The notes under the pieces are model-generated. The model was not told the DNA's origin. It saw only the letters and a list, made by a program, of their open reading frames with translations, and searched no databases. This document shows positions 10,862 to 22,291 of a stretch of 64,000 bases of DNA, in pieces (position 1 is the first letter of the stretch; every line of letters starts with the position of its first letter). Source of the stretch: Bretschneidera sinensis (lineage: Eukaryota > Streptophyta > Magnoliopsida > Brassicales > Akaniaceae); assembly GCA_023935145.1 (NCBI GenBank), contig CM043699.1, positions 69,019,138-69,083,137 on the forward strand, in the 5' to 3' direction. The position numbers and the translations under genes were made by a program.

Positions 10862-11623
10862 TTACTGGGTGTGTTCACTTAAGGTCTCGAAAAACTCCAT
10901 GGCTTCTTCACTGCTTTTCTCCATCAGCACTCCTCCACAACCTGAATCCACAATACTTTTATTAGTATCACTTAAACCCTCATAGAAAGCTTGTATCAGT
11001 TCATCTTGAGGTAGATTATGATGTGGGCATTTGAGTAGCAGCTCGTTGAAATGTCCCCATGCCTCAAAGAATAGGTCTCCATCCTTTTGTTGGAAATACT
11101 TAATCTTCTTCCTCATTTGCTTTGTCTTTTGGGCTGGGAAAAATTTCCTTAGGAATTTGCTGGCCAACTCCTCCCAAGTGTGTATAGAAACTGCAGGCAA
11201 TGAATTGTACCATGGTTTAGCATTATCATTTAAGGAAAAAAGGAAAAGAATTAACATGATTCCTTCTTGGTCTAAGCCTCGGATGTGCTGAAACTTGCAG
11301 AGATAGAAGAACTGTCGAAGGTGCAGGTGTGGATCCTCATTAGGTGTACCCCTAAAGTGAGTCGATGCACTCAGACCATTGCTTTTCGCCTCTGGTTGAT
11401 AAGCAATGCAAGATGGTTGGTCGAGATTCCGTGGGATGAAGGATTGCTTCATCGGTCTTCGCTTAGGTGGTTGTTGATATTCGATCTGTTCGGCCATTGG
11501 TGCTTCTTCTTCAATCTTTTCTTTTACCTCTTCAGAGTTGTCTCTAAGTCTTTATTGGATGGTCTGCTCAAGCTCAGTATCGATGGGAAAGAATGTTGGA
11601 TGTCTGGATCGAAGCCCGTGCAT
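10862..11623 (-). pseudogene. gag: gag capsid (B)
   Basis: The start ATG at 11623-11621 matches the gag start of A in sequence. The capsid domain has the PHLHLRQF and WEELASKFLRKFFPAQKT segments and a C-terminal SGCGGVLMEK motif shared with A. There is one TAA near the N-terminus (about 11551). The frame then ends at a TAA (10862-10864) where element A has CAA, so this stop is a single C-to-T change. Confidence 0.82.
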
Positions 11624-11919
11624 GAATCAGTAACAATTGCTTCAGTGCAGTAGTTCAACACTGCTGCCCGGGTAACTGTCTGCCTCAAGTGCGCTCGATC
11701 ACATAGAGGGGTGTGCTCGATCACAAGTGGTACAGAGAGTTCTACTGGAGTGCCTGAAACAGAAAACGAAAAAGAAATAGATTAGGTTTTCGATGAAACA
11801 AAAATAAAGGTGAAAAACAAAAACTTAAAATTTGAGATTATTGATAAAAATAAAACAGAATAAATGAATAAAAATTACTAAACTAAACGAAAATAATTCT
11901 AGAAATAAATTTAGCACAA
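11624..11919 (-). other. Leader of element B
   Basis: Non-coding leader. It holds two GCGCTCGATCAC-type repeats (11693-11724) and an A-rich stretch ending in TTGTGCTAAATTTA just inside the primer site. Confidence 0.55.
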
Positions 11920-11937
11920 TCCTCGGCAACGGCACCA
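11920..11937 (-). other. Primer-binding site of element B (tRNA-Asp type)
   Basis: The sense sequence matches the complement of the tRNA-Asp 3' end at 16 of 18 positions, 6 bases from the LTR. Confidence 0.75.
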
Positions 11938-11943
11938 AAAACT

Positions 11944-13227
11944 TGTTGTTCGTTTATCCACCTAAATTAATAGGCAAATAATTGAACTTGTTTTACTTGT
12001 AAGTGCACAAGGTCCACAGTAGCATAGTATGCAAGTGCGAGATCATTTCCATAGGGATTGGTGAATTTCGATTTAGAATTAAATTCACAAACTAAAAATA
12101 GATAGAAATAAATATTGGGTTTAGATAATAATGATAAAGGCATAGGGACTTGATATCCACCACTAATCATGCTGCCCCAACAAAATAGTATGCCAATGCT
12201 CTACTCAGGCTATGAATACCTAATGGTTGTCAACCTAAGGGCTTGGTCCACTCCTTAGGCTATTGATTTCTCTAAGCAACAAGTTAGGCATGGTGTATAC
12301 TCTGACTCTTTTCTCTCTTAAGGGATTCAGCATGGTGTATACTGAGTTGTTCCTTAAGAGAGCATAAGGTTTGTGGAAATCGACAACCACATGAGACCTA
12401 GGGCTTGGTCCGCTCTCAGTTTCCTATGTTGATTAACCTAAGAATCCGGATAAGATATCTTTTGTTACTATTGTGGAACCTATGACTCGGTCATCCAAAT
12501 TGATTCAACTAAATAATCCATACCACATGCATACGTTGATCAGACACACATACATGAGGAATTTAAATAAAAACAGGCATTAATCAAGTTAAGAGTCACA
12601 GCATAAATATTGCAAAGGCGCCAATACTGAATTATTGGTTAAACATAATTTGGGCTTCAACCAAGCCCTTACTAAGGTTTAGTTACAAATTCTTGTGATG
12701 CTAAACATATTCATAAAATAAAAATAAAGGGGAAAGAATAAACCCGAGAGAAGAGTCGTCAATTCTCCTCAAAAGCTTACAACTCAAAGCAAAATTAAAA
12801 GATAATCAAAAAGTGTGGTTTATGTGTTTTACAAGTCTTTATATAGGGTTCTAAGGGTGCTCCGAAACCCTAATTTCCAATTTGAGAACCGGAGACTTCT
12901 TTCTAAAACTGGCTCTGCTGCCTCTCTATGCGTGTGTGCTCGATCGCATATTTTTGTACTCGAGCGCATGGGTGCACTCGAGCCTTCTAAGTGTGCGCAC
13001 AAGTGCCTATGCACTCGATCACAAGAGAGGTGCGCTCGAGCGCACCTTGCTGGTTTGCAGATCTTCACTTTTTATTCCTTAGAGCTCCAAAATGTCTTCT
13101 TTTCCTCAAAGACCTATGAAAAACATAGAAAACCCGAAAATGAAGTAGAATCTACTAAAATAGATAAACAAAGAGCCTAACAAGTGTAAATTAAGGGACT
13201 TAAATATAACTATTTAAGCACTTATCA
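11944..13227 (-). repeat. 5' LTR of element B
   Basis: Begins TGTTGTTCG and ends CTTATCA (plus strand). It is homologous over its length to the LTRs of A but clearly diverged. TATA box CTATATAAA at 12846-12838 (minus). No partner LTR lies in the window. Confidence 0.85.
12838..13046 (-). promoter_or_regulatory. U3 promoter of B LTR: TATA box and GC-rich array
   Basis: TATA box CTATATAAA (12846-12838). About five copies of the GTGCGCTCGATCGC / GCTCGAGCGCA motif lie at 12940-13045, upstream in sense. Confidence 0.6.
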
Positions 13228-16200
13228 TATAGCCAAGGCTTGATATCCTTGGCATCATATAACCTATGCTTGATGTGCTTGGCGTAATGTAGCCAAGGAT
13301 TGAGGTGCTTGGTGTTATGTAGTAAAGACTTGAGGCACTTGCCTGCTGTAGCCAATGCTTGAGGTGCTCTGAAGTGATGTGCTTCACGTGATGTAGATAT
13401 GGCTAAAGTGATTGGCTCGAGATAGCCAAGGCTTGATGTCCTTGGCATGAAGTAGCAAATGCTTGATGTGCTTGGCGTGATATAGCCAAGGCTTGATGTG
13501 CTTGTAGTGTGTAGCCAAGGCTTGAAGTGCTTGGCTTGATATAACAAAAGCTTGAGGTGCATGCCTGATGTTGCTATGGCTTGAAGTGTTTGGCATTAGG
13601 TGCTTGTTGTGTTATAGCCAATGCTTGATTTGCTTGGCGTAATGTAGCCAAGGTTTGAGGTGCTTGGCATGATGAAGCCAAAGCTTGATGTGCCTGGCAT
13701 GATGTAGGCAAGGCTTGAGGTTCCTAGCGTCATGTAACCAAGGCTTGAGGTGCTTGGTGTGATAAAACCAAAGCTTGATATGCTTGGTGTTATGTAGCCA
13801 GTGTGCTTGCATGATGCAGCTATGGCTTATGGCGATTAGTGTGACATAGCCATGGCTTGATGTGCTTGGCATGAAGAAGCCAAAGCTTGATATGCTTGAT
13901 ATGCTTAGCATGATGTAGCTAAGGCTTGAGGTGATTGGCATGATGTAGCTAAGGCTTGAGGTGATTGGCATGATGTAGCAAAGGCTTAAGGTGAGTGGCA
14001 TGATGTAGCTAAGGCTTGATATGCTTGGCATGATGTAGCCAGGGTTTGATGTGTTTGGTGTGATGTTGGTAAGGCTTGAGGTAGTTGGTGTGATGTAGCC
14101 AAGGCTTGATATGCTTAGCATAATCTTACAAAGGCTTGATGTGCTTGGCATGATGTTGCCAAAGCTTGAGGTGCTTACGTGATGTTGCTAAGGCTTGAGG
14201 AGCTTGGTATGATGTGCTTGGATTGAAGTAGCAAAGGCTTAAAGTGCTTGGCTTGATATAGCCAAAGCTTGATATGCTTGGCATGATAAAGCCAAGCCTT
14301 GATGTGCATGACCTGATTTAGCCAAGGCTTGAGGTGTTTGGCATGATATTGCCAAGGCTTGACTTACTTGACGTGATGTTGCCAAGGCGTTATATACTTT
14401 GCATGATGTAGCTAAGCCCTTAGGCCTTTGGTGTAATATAGCAAAGCTTTGATGTGCTTAGTGTAATGTAGCCAAAGCTTTATGTGCTTGGCGTGATGTA
14501 GCTAAGGTTTGATGTGCTTAACATGATGTAGCCAGGTCTTGAGGTGTTTGGCGTGATGTTACCAAGGTGTGATGTGCTTAGCGTGATATACCAAAGGCTT
14601 GAGGTGCTTGGCGTGATATAGCCAAGGTTTGAGGTGCTTAGTGTGATGTAGCCACAGCTTGAGGTGATTGGCGTGATGTAGCCAAGGATCGAGGAGCTTG
14701 GCTTTATGTAGCTAAGACTTGAAGTGCTTGGCGTGCTGATGCCAAGGCTTGACGTGCTTGGCGTGATGTAACCCAGGCTTGAGGTACTTGGCAAAACGTC
14801 CTTAGCATGATGTAGCTAAGGCTTGAGGTGCTTGGCGTAATGTAACTAAGACTTAAGGTTTTTGGTGTGATGTAGCCAAGGCTTGATGTCCTTGGTGTGA
14901 TGTAGCCATGGCTTGATGTGCGTAGCATGATGTAGCCAAGTCTTAAAGAGCTTGGTGTGATGTTTCCAAGGCTTGATGTGCTTGGTGTGATGTTGCCAAG
15001 GCGTGCTTGGCATGATATAGCCATGGCTTGAGGTGCTTGGCGTGATATAGATAAGGCTTGAAGTGATTGACGTGATGTAGCCAAGGCTTGACGTGTTTGG
15101 CATGATCTCGACAAGGTTTTATGTGCTTGGAATGATGTAGCTAAAGCTTTAGGTGCTTGGGGTAATGTAGCCAAAGCTTTAGATGCTTGGCCAGATGTAG
15201 CCAAGACATGAGCTGCTTGGCTTGATGTAGCCAAGTCTTGATGTACTTGGCATGATGTAGACTAGGTTAGATGTTCTTAGCGTTATGTAGCTAAGTCTTG
15301 AGGTGCCTGGCATGATGTTTCTAACGCATAATGTACTTGGAGTGTTGTAGCGACTGTTTGAAAAGCTTGGTGTGTTGAAGCTAAGAGTTGAGGTGGTTGA
15401 CATGATGAAGCTGATACTTGACGTGCTCGGCATAATGTTGCCAAGGATTGAGGTGCATGGTGTGATATAGCCAAGGGTTGAGCTGGTTGGCAGGATATCG
15501 TCAAGGCTTGATGTGCTTGGAGTTATGTAGCCAAGAGTTGAGGTGCTTGGCGTGATATAGTAAAGGCATGAGGTGCTTGCGCAATGTAGTTAATGCTTTA
15601 AGAGCTTGGCATTAGGTTCTTAGGGTGATGTAGCCACTGCTTTAGGTATTTGGTGTGATATAGCCAATGCTTGATGTGCTTGGCATGATTTAACCAAGGC
15701 TTGTCGTGCTTGATGTTCCTAGCATGCTGTAGGCAAAACTTCTGGTGCCTAACGTGATGTAACCAACAATTGAGGTGTTCGGTGTGATGAAGCTAAAGAT
15801 TATGGTGCTTAGCATGAGGTAACCAAGGCTTGATGTGCTTAGCATGCTATAGACGAAGCTTGATGTGTTTGGCGTGATGTAGCCAAGGCTTGTGGTTATT
15901 GGCGAGATAAAGCCAAGGATTGATGTGCTTGGGGTGAAGTAGCCAAGGCTTGAAGTGCTTAATGTCATGTAGCCATGGCTTGATGTGGTTGGCATGATGT
16001 AGCCAAGGCTTGATGTGCTTGGCATAATGTAGCCAAGGTTTGATGTGCTTGGAGTGATGTAATCAAGTCTGGAGGTTCATAGCATGATGTTGTCAAGGCT
16101 TGATGTAGCTAAGGTTTGAGGTGCTTAGCATAATGTAGTTAAGGCTTGAGGTACTTGGCAGCCAAGGCTTGAGGTAGTTGGTGTGATGTAGCTAAGTCTT

Positions 16201-17148
16201 TATGTGCTTGGCATGATATAGCCAAGGCTTAATTTGCTTGGCATGATGTAGCTAAGGCTTAAGGTGCTTGAGGTGATGTCGCCAAGTCTTAAAGTGCTTG
16301 CGTGATTTAGCTAAGCCTTCAGAAGATTGGCATGATGTGCTTTGCTTGATGTAGCCAACGCTTGAGGTGCTTGGCGTGATATAGCTAAGTCTTGATGTAC
16401 TTGGCATAATGTAGCCAAAGCTTGGCAAGATGAAGCCAAGGCTTAATACGCGTGGCTTAATGTAGCTAAGGCTTAAGGTGCTTGGCGTGAAGTAGCTAAA
16501 GCTTTATGTTCTTGGCATGAAATACCCAAGCCTTGAGGTCTATGGTGTGATGTAGCCAATGATTAAAGTTCTTAGCATGATGTAGCTAAGGCTTGATGTG
16601 CTTAGCCCGATGTTGCCAAGGCTTGATGTGCTTGGCGAGATGTAGCCAAGGCTTAAGGCGCTTCAGGTGATGTAACCACTACTTGAGGTGCTTGGTGTGA
16701 GGTAGCCAATGCTAGATGTGAATGGTGAGAAGAAGCAAAGGGTTGATGTGCTTGGAGTGATGAACCCAAGGCTTGAGGTGATTGGCATTATGTAACCGAG
16801 GCTTGATGTGCTTGGCGTGATGTAGCCAACGCTAGAAGTGCTCAGCATGATCTAGCCAAGGCTTGACGTGCTAGGCGTGATGTAGCCAAAGCGTGAGGAG
16901 CTTGCGTGATGTAGCTTAGGCCTGAGGTACTAGGCGTGACCGCAAAGCGTTATGCAGCCAAGGCTTAAGTTGATTGGTGTAATGTAGCCAAAGCTTGATG
17001 TGCTTGGTGTGATGTAGCCTAGGCTGGTGCTTAGTGTGACGTAGCCAAGGCTTGAGCTGCTTGTATGATGTAGCCAAAGCTTGAAGTGTTCGACATGATA
17101 TTCTTGGCATGCTATAGTCAAGTCTTGATGTACTTGGTGTTATGTCGC
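13228..17148. repeat. 30-bp minisatellite array, about 130 degenerate units
   Basis: Continuous tandem repeat with a 30-bp period. Each unit contains GTAGCCAAGGCTTGA followed by GTGCTTGGC and a variable dinucleotide before GAT. Indels and base changes are common. Some neighbouring units are nearly identical (13912-13972), which suggests recent local duplication. LTRs of B (left) and C1 (right) both cut the array inside a unit, so it once extended further. Because 30 is a multiple of 3, long antisense frames with a 10-residue repeat appear (for example 13612-14151); I do not take these as genes. No insertion is seen inside the array. Confidence 0.95.
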
Positions 17149-18037
17149 TGATGAGAGTCATAAAATGCATCTTAACAGTACTGATTTGTTAGCATTTTAG
17201 GGTTGATCTAGGGTTCAATTACACATTTATACCTTGACAATTCTAAAGTGTCATTCTAGGATCATTGATCTATTTTGGTGCATTTTCAGGTACTTTGAGT
17301 TTAAAAGAGATTGAAAAGTTATCGTTGCTTAAAGTACAAAGATTCCATGTGTATCAGAGTGAAGCTATGGTTGCGGAAAGACAAAATGAAGAGAAAACAA
17401 GCCTTTAGTGTTCCATGCTACGGCCCAAAACTGCAAGCCTCGCCCACCAGAACCATCAACTTCTGGGATAGAAGCTGGAGGCAGTGCGCCGCGGCCTCCA
17501 GCACCACCATCATCCTGAACCACCATTGGCGCCGCGGCCTGGATCATTGGCACCATGGCGCACAGCACATAATTTGGAGTTAGGTCTTTTAAGCCACGAC
17601 ACGAGTAAGTGTGCGCTGCGGCGCGCACGCGGTACCCTGTTTCCACTTCAGACCTAATTAGGGCTTCTAATGACATTTTTTAGCCGAAAATGTCCCTAAA
17701 CCTTATGAGCTATATATAGAACATTAAAGAGGCTAGAAAAGGAAGCTGAAATCAGAGGAGCTACCATTATTCTTCTTTATCAAACATGAGCCAAATGTCT
17801 AGCTAATCATCAAGCAAGGCAAAAGGAAGGATTCCCATAACCTTGTTATTTCTCTATTATATTCTTCATTATATTTACATAACTCTTTCACATTATTTCA
17901 TTATCAAAACTTAGATTCTTTCATTTGACTTTTATTGTTCGTGTTAAGGTTTACACTTTCTTTTGTAGTTCGCTTTTCCTCATGGGATCGACACCTCATC
18001 TATACACAATAATCGTGTGTTAGTTTGAGTGTAATCA
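17149..18037 (+). repeat. 5' LTR of C1 (internally deleted)
   Basis: Starts TGATGAGAGTC and ends GTAATCA. At 889 bp it is short against 1239-1363 bp in C2 and C3. The missing part is about 420 bp of the U5 side, joined at GGATTCCC (about 17828-17837); in C3 the two sides of the loss both carry GATTCCC. TATA box at 17711-17719. Confidence 0.88.
17470..17719 (+). promoter_or_regulatory. U3 promoter of C1: GC-rich array and TATA box
   Basis: TATA box TATATATAG (17711-17719). Upstream, 17483-17640, lies a GC-rich stretch with repeated GCGCCGCGGCCT, GGCGCACAGC and GCGCTGCGGCGC motifs, in contrast to the AT-rich rest of the LTR. Confidence 0.55.
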
Positions 18038-18042
18038 AATTT

Positions 18043-18060
18043 TGGCGTCGTTACCGAGGA
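18043..18060 (+). other. Primer-binding site of C1 (tRNA-Asp type)
   Basis: TGGCGTCGTTACCGAGGA matches the tRNA-Asp 3' complement at 15 of 18 positions, 5 bases after the LTR. Confidence 0.75.
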
Positions 18061-18189
18061 GACGCACTTAACTTAAGGAAGATTGTCAACTTTGAGACAA
18101 GACAGTAATATTGTTCTTCGCTCTTTGTTTTGATTTTATAATTTTTTTTCTTTCTGCTGTATTCATTTACCCTTTAACTCCTTTGGTGT

Positions 18190-19325
18190 ATGCTTAGACC
18201 GAGAGATTCACGAGGTAGATTTATTAAAGGACCCGATATAGAGTTACCCTCTCCTTCTATGTCTATTAGTGAAACCTCGCCTAGATCAAACCATAGTGCA
18301 CCACCAAACGAGAATTTAGAGGATTTTGTTAACATGGCCGACAACCCCAATGAGAATGTTGCTAGGTCACTTAAGGACTACTTGCATCCTAGCCGAACAA
18401 CCACACCATCATGCATCATATTTCCAGCTAATACTCGCGAACAAGATTTTAAAACAAGGATGATACAGCTACTCCCTACGTTTCATGGATTGGAAAATGA
18501 AAACCCATATGTGCACATTAGAGATTTTGAGGAAGTAGTTGCGACTTTTTATAGTCAGAATGCAACTGATGACACTATGAGACTTAAGTTCTTTCCTTTT
18601 GCTTTGAAGGATAGAGATAAGGGTTGGCTATACTCACTGAGACCACGATCTATTGGGTCATGGAATGAGATGACTCAGGTCTTCTATGATAAATACTTCT
18701 CCCAACATAAGACCAATGCTTTAAAAAGGCAAATCTCCACCTTTGCACAAAAGGACAGTGACACTTTGTATCAGCCTTGGGAGAAATTTAAGGAGTTGTT
18801 GAGTATGTGTCCTCACCACAGGTATTAGAATCGGTGCTTAGTGATCTATTTTTATGAGGGACTTACACATAGAGAGTGCCAATTTGTGGAGATGATGTGT
18901 AATGGTGAGTTCTTACAAAAAGATTTTGATGAGGCCATAGAATACCTCAATGAGCTTGCTGAAAAGGCTCACACTAGGACTAGACCTAGTGCTATTGAAA
19001 GCACAAATAGGTCACGACCTGCAGGAAACCCAAATAGTGGTAGAATTTACCATCTCAGGGAAGAGGATAACCTAAAGGCTAAGGTCGAGATGCTTACTAG
19101 GGAGCTAGATGTGTTAAAGACTAAGGGCTTAAAGCCAACACACTTGGCTAACCATGCAGAGTCTTTGGGACCATATTTTGTGTGTTGCAGGGTAGATCAT
19201 CTCGCCCAAGAGTGTCCCATATTTGTTGATATGAGAGGGATGTATGAGGAACAATGTAATGCTTTAGGTATGTACAAGAAGACTTTGGCACCCTTCTCTG
19301 ATATCTATAATCCGAGGTGGCGCAA
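18190..19325 (+). pseudogene. gag: gag of C1, N-terminal part
   Basis: The ATG at 18190 opens a gag with an LKDYLHPSRTTTPSCI block and the capsid core (ENPYVHIRDFEEVVATF, later DKYFSQHKTNALKRQISTFA). An in-frame TAG at 18826-18828 replaces the Glu codon of relatives. The same frame goes on through an EGLTHREC segment, a coiled-coil part and a zinc knuckle at about 19165-19215 whose first Cys is Tyr. It is cut at 19325 by the insertion of C2; the next gag piece is at 46253. Confidence 0.88.
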
Positions 19326-20564
19326 TGATTACGCCCAAAGTATAACGCGGTAGTTGTAGCACAGCTTTGGGGTGTCGATTCCACAGGGAGACAAGTGATC
19401 TACAAGAGAAAGTGCAAATCTTAAAACGAACGATAAAAGTTAAATGAGAGAATTTGAGTTTTGATATTGAAGTAATATAAAGTAGTGTAAATATAATGGA
19501 TAAATAACAAGGGTCCGGGAATCCTCCCTAGGTTCATTGCCTTATTCCAATCTCAATTCAATTGTTTTTATCTCGATTGCAAATTTCACATCCTAAACAA
19601 GCAATCGGCAAATATTCAACTAAGCATATATATAAACCCTAATGTAATTGATATGAATTACTCTTTACTTTCGAGTTAAGCACACATGACGTATCTTATA
19701 GATTTATCAAGAAACAACAATATATCTTTAATGACAATATTGCAGTAATGGACAAACCTAAAAGATAAATCTACCAGACTCAATCATACCCAAACAACGT
19801 CACATAAGAAATACATGACCAGACTTATATGGAGAAGAAAGATACAATCACCGGATTAAGAGAAAAATCTTCTAATTAAGTTAAAGAGTAACTTATACAA
19901 TGTTTTGATAATAAATCCAAACTACAACTGAATCAATAATGGAAAATAAGAACAACAACACCTAAGGATTCATCCCTTTGCCTTGCTTGAAGATTAGTTG
20001 GCCATGGGGCTCATACCTGATGGAGTTTTCCCCAGCCTCCAATGAATGTCCTCTTCTCAAATCCTAAGTGATCTATTTATAATACAAAAGATCCAAGGGT
20101 GTTTTTAGGGTTTAAACAATCACTAAAGTCCTAATCAGGTCATAACTCGGAGAAGGGGATCGTGTGCGCACCGCAGCTCTCATTTATGTGCACCATGGCC
20201 TTGCCTGATCCTTAGTTGTGTGTGCTTCTAGGCGCCTAGGCTCTCTCTTCTGGGCGCCTAGGCTTCCTCTGATGGTGGAGTATGGAGCTTCTAGGTGCCT
20301 AGGCTTCTTTGCCCATAAACCTTTCATCTTGTCCTTTTGGAAGCACTCCTTCACTCCGATACGCATGGAATCTTTGAGCTTTAAGAAATGATAGCTTTTC
20401 CATCTCTTGTAAACTCAAAGTACCTGAAAATGCACTGAAATAGATCAACGATCCAAGAATGACACTTTAGAGTTGTTAACGTATAAAAGTGCAATTAAAG
20501 CCTAGATCAACCCTAAAATGCTAACAATTAAGTATTGTTAAGGTGCATTTTATGACTCTCATCA
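19326..20564 (-). repeat. 3' LTR of C2
   Basis: Starts TGATTACGCCC and ends CTCATCA on the plus strand. It is followed by the purine tract. TATA box CTATTTATA at 20073-20081 (minus). It is shorter than its partner (44931-46252) mainly because it has one fewer unit in the GC-rich array. Confidence 0.9.
20073..20300 (-). promoter_or_regulatory. U3 promoter of C2 3' LTR: TATA box and GC-rich array
   Basis: TATA box (20081-20073). Upstream in sense, at 20225-20300, are copies of the palindromic GGCGCCTAGG motif separated by CTCTCTCTTCT. Confidence 0.55.
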
Positions 20565-20578
20565 CAACCCCCAACTAG
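20565..20578 (-). other. Polypurine tract of C2
   Basis: Sense CTAGTTGGGGGTTG lies directly before the 3' LTR TGATGAG. The same tract precedes the LTRs of C3 and G. Confidence 0.8.
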
Positions 20579-20798
20579 CTTATTGCTAGTCCCTAGCAAT
20601 TTAAGCAAAAACAAGAGATGAATTCTATGGTAGGAATCAAAACAAAGTAAAGCAATGCTAGCGTTAAACCAATAGTAATTCGCCTTTTGTCTCAAAAATC
20701 GTACATAACACACGGCTCATAGAATCATTAAATATCACCCAAGTCCAAAAGTAATCCAAACATCAATCTTAAAATTGTCATCAACTCTTAACACCATC

Positions 20799-22145
20799 TT
20801 ATGAGAGTCATAAAATGCATCTTAACAGTACTTAATTCTTAGCATTTTAGGGTTGATCTAGGTTTTAATTGCACTTTTTTATGTTAACAACTCTAAAGTG
20901 TCATTCTTGGATCATTGATCTATTTCGATGCATTTTTAGGAACTTTAAGCTCAAAAGAGGAGGATAAGTTATCCTTGCTTGAAGCACAAAGACTCGAGGC
21001 ATACTGGAGTGAAGGCGTGGATGTGGAAGGACAAATGAAGAGAAATCAAGTCTTGAATGTGTGCGCTGCGGCCGAAAGATATCCAAGCCTCGGCCTCCAG
21101 AACTAAAGCAAAAAAGTAAGAAAGAAGCTTTAGTGGAAGCAGCGGCCTGGACTAAGGAGGGCCTCAGCCTCCAAAAAAGGAGAGAAAGTCAAGCCCAGGT
21201 AGAGCCGCGACGCAAAGAAAGGAGGGTCGTGGCCTCCAGAAAGGAAGAAACCAGAGATTAGGCAAGAGTCGCGGCGCAAGGAAAGGAGAGTCGCGACGTC
21301 TACCTGGTCTGCTTCTCCGAGATATGACCTAAGTAAGACTTTTTAAGCCCTAAAACACCCTTGGACCTTGTACATTATAAATAAACCACTTAGGGTTTGC
21401 AATTAAACATTCATTAAGTCTGAAAAACTTAGAGAAGCAGCCACATTCTCCTCCAACAAAGTGTTCAACCATGATTTCCATGGCGAACTAATCTCCAAGC
21501 AAGGCGAAGGGATGATTCCCTAGGTGTAGTTGTTCTTTATTTTCATTTATTGGTTCAGTTGTAATTGGTATTTATTATCAAACATTGTTATGGGTTACTC
21601 TTTAATCTAATTAGAAGATTTTTTCTTAATCCGGTGATTGTATCTTTATCTTTGATATAAGTCTAGTTATGCTCTTCTTATATCAAGATTATTAGATGTA
21701 ATTGAGTCCGGTAAATTTATATTTTAGGTTTGTCCATTACTGCGATATTTTCATTTCTTGATAAACTTATAGGATAGGTCATGTATGCATAATCGAAAGT
21801 AAGAGTAATCTATATCAATTAGATTAGGATTTATATATGCTTAGATTGAATATTTGTCGATTGCCTGTTTGGGATGTGAAACTCGCAATCGAGATAAAAA
21901 CAAATGAATCAAGATTGGAATAAGGTAATGACCCTAGGGAGGATTCCCAGAACCTTGTTGTTTCTTAATTATAATTCTCAATTTATTTTCTCACAATTAC
22001 TTCATAATCAAAATTCATATTTTCTCACGTGATTGTTATCGTTTGTGTTAAGGTTTGTACTTTTCCTTCATAGATCGCTTTTCCCTGTGGAATCGACACC
22101 CCAAAGTTGTGCTACAACTACCGCGTTATACTTTGGGCGTAATCA
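20799..22145 (+). repeat. 5' LTR of C3
   Basis: Starts TTATGAGAGTC (TG mutated) and ends CGTAATCA. Partner is 40285-41647. TATA box TATAAATAA at 21376-21384. Confidence 0.9.
21058..21384 (+). promoter_or_regulatory. U3 promoter of C3 5' LTR: GC-rich array and TATA box
   Basis: Between 21058 and 21305 a GC-rich set of repeats is built on GCGGCCT, GCCGCGACGCAAAGAAAGGA and GTCGCGGCGCAAGGAAAGGA. The TATA box follows at 21376. The same layout is in the 3' LTR (40545-40870). Confidence 0.55.
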
Positions 22146-22150
22146 AATTT

Positions 22151-22168
22151 TGGCATCGTTTCCGGGGA
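22151..22168 (+). other. Primer-binding site of C3 (tRNA-Asp type)
   Basis: TGGCATCGTTTCCGGGGA matches the tRNA-Asp complement at 16 of 18 positions. Confidence 0.78.
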
Positions 22169-22291
22169 AAACACGCTTACATACAAGGAAGATTGTCAAC
22201 TCTAAAACAAGACGGTACTATCGTTCTTTTCTTTAAGTTTTCTTATTTCTTTTATTCGTTCTGTTTTATTTATTTTTAACTCAGTTGGTGT

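Larger units (their letters stand above)
8949..13227 (-). mobile_element. Element B: truncated type I element
   Basis: Minus-strand element with 5' LTR 11944-13227, primer site 11920-11937, gag, zinc knuckle, protease and post-protease linker. RT and everything after it is missing: the linker decays by about 9000 and the sequence switches to the leader of X near 8946. B and X may be one recombinant element whose 3' LTR is off the left end, or two elements fused by deletion. The right LTR end abuts the 30-bp minisatellite, so the TSD should be TATAG (13228-13232). Confidence 0.7.

Noticed and set aside
13228..17148. CRISPR-like array
   Set aside because: The units are directly adjacent and degenerate with no unique spacers, and the context is a plant genome.
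13384..17170. Long antisense ORFs (up to 179 codons) with a repeated Ser/Thr-rich decapeptide
   Set aside because: They follow from a tandem repeat whose unit is a multiple of 3. Frames overlap in all phases, there is no stable start, and indels break every one.
17365..17676. Small minus-strand ORF in the C1 LTR
   Set aside because: It lies in the GC-rich U3 array and has no counterpart in other LTRs.
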